From NCBI GenBank assembly GCA_003695045.1, contig RFJB01000036.1, positions 1-8,592 on the forward strand: DNA of 8,592 nucleotides, given 5' to 3'. Below are positions 1 through 4,513 of this stretch, one piece after another. The notes under the pieces are model-generated. The model was not told the DNA's origin, did no database searches, and worked only from the letters and a program-made list of their open reading frames with translations. Numbering within the stretch: position 1 is the first letter of the stretch; every line of letters starts with the position of its first letter. The stretch comes from Candidatus Woesearchaeota archaeon. Its GTDB lineage: Archaea > Nanobdellota > Nanobdellia > Woesearchaeales > J091. A program made the position numbers and the translations under genes.

Positions 1-444
1 CAAAAAGAAACAGAACTTGATTATGACGCAGAGCATCCCGAAAGGATAAGCTTTATGATCCCTCTCTCTGAACTCTCCGAAGGAACAACAGTTGTGTCGT
101 TGTTTGCGGACTACGAGGACGGCAGGGAAAGCGCCGATGTTTCAATCACAAAAAACAAGTGCGCAAGGTCGTCTTCATCCTCTTCAGAGAAAGAGTCGCA
201 AAGCGAGAAACAAAATGAGAAATCATCCGCATCAGGTTCTCGCATTTCGGAAAGCGAGTTCATAGTGAGAACTCCGAGCGTGCAGGAACAGGCAGTGCAG
301 AGCGCTTATCATGGAGCCGGAGCTTCCAGTGAGTCGTCAGACGACCTTCTCTGGACACTGGCAGTGGTAGCCATCATTCTGCTGGGAGTTTTTGTCCTTG
401 CAGCCGGGCTGATTATGATGAATGGCAGGGGAAACAGGCGCTGA
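1..444 (+). CDS. C-terminal part of a single-pass membrane-anchored, probably surface protein (5' truncated by window edge)
   Basis: The frame is open from base 1 to the TGA at 442-444, giving 147 residues; the true start lies upstream. A first internal ATG at base 55 is not a likely start because the preceding 18 codons read on without a stop and the sequence there looks like the middle of a beta-rich domain. Visible parts: an Ig-like or similar beta-sandwich end (residues about 1-53 of the fragment), a low-complexity Ser/Glu/Lys-rich linker (about 55-85, including six consecutive Ser at 57-62), a further hydrophilic stretch, one strong hydrophobic helix (about 117-140) and a short basic tail ending NGRGNRR. 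This is the pattern of an exported protein with a stalk and a C-terminal membrane anchor, outside domain first and tail inside. The family cannot be named from this fragment. A terminator-like hairpin follows directly, so it is probably the last gene of its unit. Confidence 0.8.
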   Translation, partial: QKETELDYDAEHPERISFMIPLSELSEGTTVVSLFADYEDGRESADVSITKNKCARSSSSSSEKESQSEKQNEKSSASGSRISESEFIVRTPSVQEQAVQSAYHGAGASSESSDDLLWTLAVVAIILLGVFVLAAGLIMMNGRGNRR

Positions 445-461
445 AAGCGCTGTTTTCTCCT
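437..461 (+). terminator. Terminator-like hairpin after the surface-protein gene
   Basis: A stem of six pairs (437-442 with 446-451, one of them G-T) closes a 3-base loop and overlaps the stop codon at 442-444. It is followed by GTTTTCTCCTCC, a pyrimidine-rich tail with a run of four T. Archaeal termination depends mainly on T-rich tracts with aCPSF1, so the T run may matter more than the stem. Confidence 0.45.
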
Positions 462-469
462 CCCCGTTG

Positions 470-486
470 CGAAACCTTTATATATA
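470..486 (+). promoter_or_regulatory. BRE/TATA promoter of psmB
   Basis: CGAAAC (470-475) is a purine-rich TFB recognition element and TTTATATATA (477-486) a strong archaeal TATA box. By normal archaeal spacing transcription would start near 505-508, leaving a leader of about 70-75 bases before the psmB ATG at 580. The same arrangement, with identical spacing between CGAAA and TATA, recurs at 3234 and 7207. Confidence 0.75.
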
Positions 487-500
487 AGAGAGCGCTCTCT
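487..500. promoter_or_regulatory. Perfect 14-bp palindrome, candidate operator of psmB
   Basis: AGAGAGCGCTCTCT is its own reverse complement with no mismatch. It begins at the last bases of the TATA box and ends just before the expected start of transcription, where a bound dimeric repressor would block RNA polymerase recruitment. That it is an operator is inferred from symmetry and position only; the binding factor is unknown. Confidence 0.45.
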
Positions 501-501
501 A

Positions 502-561
502 ACCTTGTTATCTGAATCTTGAGGTTTGAGATTAGTTCTCCAGATGAATTATGAACAAGGT
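502..561 (+). promoter_or_regulatory. Nested inverted repeats in the psmB leader
   Basis: Three pairs of complementary segments nest inside each other: 502-509 with 554-561 (8 bp), 510-514 with 541-545 (5 bp) and 515-519 with 529-533 (5 bp). If transcribed from upstream of 502 they could stack into one long bulged hairpin; if transcription starts near 506, as the TATA box suggests, the outer arm would be partly lost and only the inner two helices would form. It matches no riboswitch I recognise. Confidence 0.35.
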
Positions 562-583
562 GCTTAAGGGGTATCTATTATGA
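551..583 (+). other. Possible 10-codon upstream reading frame overlapping the psmB start (ATGA)
   Basis: ATG at 551 opens a frame encoding MNKVLKGYLL and stopping at TGA 581-583, so the stop overlaps the psmB ATG (580-582) in an ATGA junction. The G-rich ribosome binding site of psmB (568-571) lies inside this frame. The geometry would allow termination-reinitiation, but no clear ribosome binding site precedes ATG 551, and so short a frame can arise by chance. Confidence 0.2.
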
Positions 584-1224
584 ACGAATCAGAAGTTATG
601 AAAACAGGAACAACAACCATCGCTTTGAAATGCAACGGCGGCATCGTTCTGGCGGCAGACATGCGCGCTACGGCAGGCAACATGGTTGTCAACAGGAAGA
701 CAGAGAAAATACACCAGATAGACGACTTCATGGCAGTCACCATGGCCGGCACAGTTTCTGATGCCCAGCTGCTCGTCAAGTTGATAAAGGCAGAGCTTAA
801 TCTGAAAAAGATAAATCTCGGAACTCCCAATACTGTGAAGGAAGCAGCCAACCTTCTTGCAGGGATGATATACCACAACATAAGGAAGATGTCCCTTATT
901 CCGGGAATCAGCCACTTTATTCTCGGCGGGAAAGACAAGGAAGGTTTTCACATATACGACCTGTTTGTGGACGGTTCCCTCACCGAAATCAAGGAGTATG
1001 TTGCCTCCGGTTCGGGAAGCGTGTTTGCCTACGGAGTGCTTGACAGCCAGTACAAAAAGGACGCCAGCATAGACGAGGGAGTAAAACTTGCCGTCCGGGC
1101 AATCAATGCTGCCCTGCAGAGGGACTCCGCCACAGGAAACGGCATAAGAGTGGTTACTATAACCGACGAGGGAGTATCCACCATCATGGAACAGGAACTT
1201 GAAATGAAACTGAAGGAAAACTGA
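580..1224 (+). CDS. psmB: 20S proteasome beta subunit (Thr peptidase, family T1)
   Basis: This 214-residue protein is the catalytic subunit of the archaeal 20S proteasome, cleaving unfolded proteins inside the cytoplasmic barrel formed with alpha subunits. A 10-residue propeptide ends in TG before TTTIALK, so autocleavage would expose Thr11 as the N-terminal nucleophile. Thr11, Asp27 and Lys43 match the family's Thr1, Asp17 and Lys33; Ser145 in SGSGS corresponds to Ser129 and Asp182 to Asp166. Thr185 stands where the family usually has Ser169, a conservative change. Length is normal for archaeal beta subunits. The ATG at 580 is chosen because GGGG (568-571) lies eight bases upstream; ATG 598 would leave only a four-residue propeptide. 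It has its own promoter with a palindrome beside the TATA box. The next gene, aCPSF1, is 113 bases downstream on the same strand. The family assignment is secure. Confidence 0.97.
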   Translation: MNESEVMKTGTTTIALKCNGGIVLAADMRATAGNMVVNRKTEKIHQIDDFMAVTMAGTVSDAQLLVKLIKAELNLKKINLGTPNTVKEAANLLAGMIYHNIRKMSLIPGISHFILGGKDKEGFHIYDLFVDGSLTEIKEYVASGSGSVFAYGVLDSQYKKDASIDEGVKLAVRAINAALQRDSATGNGIRVVTITDEGVSTIMEQELEMKLKEN

Positions 1225-1228
1225 TACC

Positions 1229-1257
1229 GGGCTTTGCCCTTCTTTTAATCTGTTTTT
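1229..1257 (+). terminator. Weak hairpin plus T-rich tract after psmB
   Basis: GGGC (1229-1232) pairs with GCCC (1236-1239) across a TTT loop, followed by TTCTTTT (1240-1246) and TGTTTTT (1251-1257). The two T tracts suit archaeal termination; the 4-bp stem is marginal. No convincing TATA box is visible between here and the aCPSF1 start at 1338, so partial read-through into that gene is plausible. Confidence 0.4.
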
Positions 1258-1337
1258 ATCATGTGCTTACCTTTTCAATCCGTTTGAGGTTCGACTTTTG
1301 TTATCCGTCTTAAAAAGCCAAAGGGGGTTTACAGGAA

Positions 1338-3233
1338 ATGACAACAATTCTTGACGAAATATACAAATACATTCCAAAAGAACTAATATCCGACGCCGGA
1401 TTTGAAGGCGCCAACATCGTTCTATACACCAAAGACAAGGACTTCTTCCTCGACAATGAAGGCAAAATACGCGAGGTCGTGAACGCCATCAAAAAAAGAG
1501 TGGAGCTCAGGCCCGATCCTTCAATAACCATGGAAATGGAAGAAGCGGAAAAGATTATACGCTCCCTCATTCCCGAAGAGGCAGAGGTAAGCAATGTCAT
1601 CTTCGACTCTCAAAGGTCGCGAGTCATAATTGAAACATCAAAGCCGGGAGTCGCGATAGGAAAGCAGGGCTCCACCCTAAGGGAGATAAGGAGCAAAACA
1701 TTCTGGGTGCCGCTCATACGGAGAACCCCCGCGATAAGGTCCAAGATAATTGAGAACATCAGGGCGGTTCTTTACCAGCATTCCGACGAGAGAAGAAAAT
1801 TCCTCAATCAGGTGGGCCACAGAATCTACGACGGATGGATTCGCGGCAAGAAAAACGAGTGGGTAAGGATATCATATCTTGGTTCCGGAAGGCAGGTCGG
1901 AAGAAGCGCAATCCTGCTGCAGACGCCTGAATCAAGAGTTCTTCTTGACTGCGGCATAGATATTGCTGCTTCAGGAAAAGACGCTTACCCCATGCTTGAA
2001 GCTCCCGAGTTCAGAATCGACGAGCTTGACGCAGTAATAATTTCCCACGCGCATCTTGACCATTCCGGGCTGGTCCCGTACCTTTTCAAATTCGGCTACA
2101 AGGGGCCCGTCTACTGCACGCCCCCTACAAGGGACGTCATGGCTCTTCTCCAGCTTGACCTTGTCAAGATAATGAGAGGCGAGGGAAAAGACCCGCTCTA
2201 CACAAGCGACGAAGTAAAACAGATGGTTCTGCACACTATAACTGTGGATTATGAGGAGGTAACCGACATCACTCCCGATGTCAGAATAACCTTCTACAAT
2301 GCAGGCCACATTCTTGGAAGCGCTATGGTGCACATGCACATAGGCAACGGGCTGCACAACTTCCTCTACACCGGCGACATGAAGTTCGGAAAAACATCCC
2401 TGCTGGAGCCGGCGCATACAAAGTTCCCCCGCCTGGAATCCATGACTCTTGAGGCAACCTACGGCGGAAAAGACAACACTCTGCCGTCAAAGCAGGAAAG
2501 CGACAGCTATCTGGGCGAGCTTATCAAGATGACCGTTGAGCGCGGAGGAAAAGTTCTCATTCCGGTTCTCGGTGTTGGAAGAGCACAGGAAGTCCTGCTC
2601 ATAGTGGAGGACCTTGTAAACAAGGGGCAAATACCTCCCGTGCCGGTTTACATAGACGGCATGGTATGGGACGTCACAGCAATCCACACCGCCTATCCTG
2701 AATACCTCAACAGCAAGGTCAGAAAATCAATCTTCCACAAAAACGAGAACCCATTCCTTAACGACATATTCAAGCGCGTTGGAAGCCAGAAAGAGCGCAA
2801 GCAGGTGCTGGAAGAGGAGGGCTCCTGCGTCATACTAGCTACTTCGGGAATGCTTACCGGAGGGCCTTCCGTGGAATACCTCAAGGGGCTTGCCTCCTTC
2901 TCAAAGAACACTCTGATATTCGTCAGCTACCAGGGCGAAGGCAGCCTTGGAAGGCGCATTCAGCGGGGAGAGAAGGCAATTGCCTTCCAGCACGGAACAA
3001 GGCAGGAAATCGTTGAAATAAACATGGAAATCTATACGGTGGAGGGCTTCTCGGGTCACTCGGGAAGAAGGCAGCTCATGAGTTTTGCGGGAAAAGTGAA
3101 TCCGCGGCCCAAAAAGATAATCATAAATCACGGCGAGAACTCAAGATGCCTCGACCTTGCAAGTTCGCTGCACAAGGCATACAAGGTGGAAACTGTTGCT
3201 CCGAGAAATCTGGAGGCAATACGACTTAAATAG
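1338..3233 (+). CDS. aCPSF1: aCPSF1/FttA: KH-domain metallo-beta-lactamase beta-CASP ribonuclease and transcription termination factor
   Basis: The 631-residue protein matches archaeal aCPSF1 over its full length. In this family it cleaves nascent RNA at U-rich sites behind RNA polymerase and causes termination and 3'-end formation. Residues 1-145 hold two KH domains: the first lacks a clear GxxG loop, the second has GKQG at 108-111. The metallo-beta-lactamase part carries LLDCG (202-206), HAHLDH (237-242), His324 and Asp347, the zinc ligands. The beta-CASP part carries motif A Glu372, motif B His574 in GHSG and motif C His598 in NHGE. All catalytic positions are present, so it should be an active Zn-dependent nuclease. 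ATG 1338 is preceded by GGGGG (1323-1327) and gives the usual N-terminus. It ends in TAG only ten bases before the TATA box of the next gene, with no terminator visible between. Identification is secure; the termination role is known from other archaea. Confidence 0.97.
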   Translation: MTTILDEIYKYIPKELISDAGFEGANIVLYTKDKDFFLDNEGKIREVVNAIKKRVELRPDPSITMEMEEAEKIIRSLIPEEAEVSNVIFDSQRSRVIIETSKPGVAIGKQGSTLREIRSKTFWVPLIRRTPAIRSKIIENIRAVLYQHSDERRKFLNQVGHRIYDGWIRGKKNEWVRISYLGSGRQVGRSAILLQTPESRVLLDCGIDIAASGKDAYPMLEAPEFRIDELDAVIISHAHLDHSGLVPYLFKFGYKGPVYCTPPTRDVMALLQLDLVKIMRGEGKDPLYTSDEVKQMVLHTITVDYEEVTDITPDVRITFYNAGHILGSAMVHMHIGNGLHNFLYTGDMKFGKTSLLEPAHTKFPRLESMTLEATYGGKDNTLPSKQESDSYLGELIKMTVERGGKVLIPVLGVGRAQEVLLIVEDLVNKGQIPPVPVYIDGMVWDVTAIHTAYPEYLNSKVRKSIFHKNENPFLNDIFKRVGSQKERKQVLEEEGSCVILATSGMLTGGPSVEYLKGLASFSKNTLIFVSYQGEGSLGRRIQRGEKAIAFQHGTRQEIVEINMEIYTVEGFSGHSGRRQLMSFAGKVNPRPKKIIINHGENSRCLDLASSLHKAYKVETVAPRNLEAIRLK

Positions 3234-3250
3234 CGAAATCATTATATATC
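3234..3250 (+). promoter_or_regulatory. BRE/TATA promoter giving a nearly leaderless transcript
   Basis: CGAAATC (3234-3240) followed by TTATATAT (3242-3249) aligns without gaps to the psmB promoter. Expected initiation is near 3270, about five bases before ATG 3275, so the mRNA would be essentially leaderless, and no ribosome binding site is seen. It starts immediately after the aCPSF1 stop codon. Confidence 0.65.
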
Positions 3251-3274
3251 TGTCCTTCCTCTTGAGTCGTTAAT

Positions 3275-3874
3275 ATGTCGCTGTGGGATATAGTAATATC
3301 TGTCATTGCGAAAGCATCGCCCTTTGACAAGGACATGGAGAAAGTCCGCAAATACTACTCCCAGTTCAAAGAAAGTTGGGAAAACTTCGAGCCGGTTCCA
3401 GAGGTTTCCGATGGCGACATGGTTTCTTATCAGGACAGCTGGTCGGTATTCATAAGGCAGTATCATATGCTGGAAGAACTTCTGCGCAATTTCAACAGGA
3501 ACTACAGCGGGCTGTCATTCTATGCCGGCCTGGAACCTTCTCCTGATTCGATGCCTTCTACGCCCGAGGAGAAGCCGTCGTTGCGCCAGCTTACCGCTGA
3601 AGCAGTAATCCCGTACTCGCGCGTGAAGAAAATCATTGATAATTATCCAGGCATGAATGTTGAGGAAAAAGAAGAAAACTTTACTCTCAACCAAGAGAAT
3701 TCATCTGAATCCGACGGCTCAGTCCTTCTCCTGAAACTCGGGCACAAATACAAACTTATTCCTTCCGGGAACTCGGAAGACCTGTTATTCTCAAAAGACC
3801 TTCCCTTCTATTACATCATGAGAGAAGCAGCGATAAGCAATGATTTTTCGTTCAGGGAAATTTACCTTCCCTGA
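3275..3874 (+). CDS. Unrecognised 199-residue cytoplasmic protein
   Basis: I do not recognise this protein. Support for it being a gene comes from a well-placed BRE/TATA element at 3234-3250, an ATG at the expected leaderless position, codon use like its neighbours and a stop lying inside a terminator-like inverted repeat. It has no signal peptide and no convincing membrane helix; the hydrophobic run near the N-terminus (LWDIVISVIA) is too short. Residues about 18-80 look helical and rich in aromatic residues (YY, SWENF, SWSVF, YHMLEELL). Residues 89-102 form a Pro/Ser/Glu-rich linker and about 130-145 a Glu/Asn/Ser-rich one. The C-terminal third, with YKLIPS and PFYYIM, may be a small folded domain. 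No metal-binding or catalytic motif is evident. It is separately promoted from aCPSF1 although only 41 bases away, so a shared function is not implied. Confidence 0.72.
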   Translation: MSLWDIVISVIAKASPFDKDMEKVRKYYSQFKESWENFEPVPEVSDGDMVSYQDSWSVFIRQYHMLEELLRNFNRNYSGLSFYAGLEPSPDSMPSTPEEKPSLRQLTAEAVIPYSRVKKIIDNYPGMNVEEKEENFTLNQENSSESDGSVLLLKLGHKYKLIPSGNSEDLLFSKDLPFYYIMREAAISNDFSFREIYLP

Positions 3875-3875
3875 A
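3851..3875. terminator. Bidirectional terminator-like inverted repeat between convergent genes
   Basis: TTCAGGGAA (3851-3859) and TTCCCTGAA (3867-3875) form a perfect 9-bp inverted repeat with a 7-base loop. It contains the stop codons of both convergent genes (3862-3864 on the minus strand, 3872-3874 on the plus strand). T runs beside it are weak (ATAATTT to the right), so it may act by aCPSF1 cleavage or as a 3'-end stabiliser rather than a bacterial-style terminator. Confidence 0.5.
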
Positions 3876-4512
3876 ATAATTTAAGAACTTCTCTCAGGTC
3901 CTTCTTCTCCACGACAGCATCGCACACATCTATGAGCGCTTTCGATTCCGCGTTGAACGCGACAGAAAAACCAGCTTCCTTCGCTATTTCAACATCGTTG
4001 TCGTGGTCGCCAACAAAAAGAGTTTCTGATACGGGAATCTTTTCCCTGCTGCAAATCTCCCTCAGAGCCCTTGCCTTGCCCTCCTGGTCGTGCTCGGTGC
4101 TTCTTATGCCTGCAATCTCGCCGTTGTTCCAGAGTATCTCGTTTATCTACACGTAATCAAATGTCTCGGGAAAAAAATAGTCAAGAACATCCTTCAGCGA
4201 GCCGGATATCACAGCAAGTTTAATTCCTTTTCTCTTTAACTCCGCCAGCGTTTCTCTTGCGCCGGGCATAACTTTAAGGGACGATATTATCTCCATCAGC
4301 TTTTCCCTTCTAAGACCTGATTTCTTCCAAATCATGATGTCATGCTCTGCCCATTCACGGTAGCTTATTCGCCCCTCATAGAAATCTTTCATTACCTTCT
4401 TCCTGGCTTCGTTGTCAGTGCCGAGCTTTTCATGGACGAGCTGCCAGATGCTTCTCGGGCTGTCAATGAGCGTGCCGTCAAGGTCAAAGCATGCAAGGCG
4501 GAACTTTCTCAT
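3862..4512 (-). pseudogene. HAD-superfamily (phosphoserine-phosphatase-like) hydrolase interrupted by an in-frame TAG
   Basis: Reading from ATG 4512 down to TAA 3864-3862 gives 216 codons, the normal length of a small PSP-like HAD phosphatase, with a single TAG at codon 122 (4147-4149). Before it: motif I DLDGT with Asp10 and Asp12, and motif II Ser103 in VISGS. After it, in the same frame: Lys146 (motif III), GDHDND with Asp169, Asn172 and Asp173 (motif IV), and a typical C-terminus ending KKDLREVLKLF. Compared from memory with the Methanocaldococcus phosphoserine phosphatase, the TAG falls where an aromatic residue sits (DYAFANRL against DYV-stop-INEI), so a Tyr codon changed at one base would explain it. 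The substrate glutamate of that enzyme is not conserved (Pro19), so the substrate is unknown. ATG 4512 begins one base after the ATPase stop, with GAGAGGG nine bases upstream, implying one operon. If translation ends at TAG, only a 121-residue piece without motifs III and IV is made. Confidence 0.72.
4147..4149 (-). other. In-frame amber codon inside the HAD phosphatase
   Basis: The plus-strand bases CTA read TAG on the minus strand between FDYV and INEI. The frame stays open for 94 further codons with full family similarity. No in-frame ATG follows, so the second half could not easily be made as a separate protein. Nonsense mutation, base-call error or read-through cannot be separated from the sequence alone. 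Confidence 0.8.
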
Positions 4513-4513
4513 A

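Noticed and set aside
544..567. Second mini-frame in the psmB leader starting at ATG 544
   Set aside because: It encodes only seven residues, has no ribosome binding site and no junction with psmB.
564..951. Minus-strand frames opposite psmB
   Set aside because: They are antisense to the conserved proteasome core and have no start signals.
1971..2417. Minus-strand frame of 148 codons opposite aCPSF1
   Set aside because: It is antisense to the zinc-binding core of aCPSF1, rich in Val/His/Cys as expected of a shadow frame.
4147..4149. Genome-wide recoding of TAG as pyrrolysine
   Set aside because: aCPSF1 ends naturally at TAG in the same window, and no pyl gene is visible, so a local nonsense mutation or base error is more economical; kept only as an alternative.
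3932..4156. Plus-strand frame opposite the phosphatase C-terminal half
   Set aside because: The minus strand at the same place encodes HAD motifs III and IV; this frame has no family resemblance or initiation signal.
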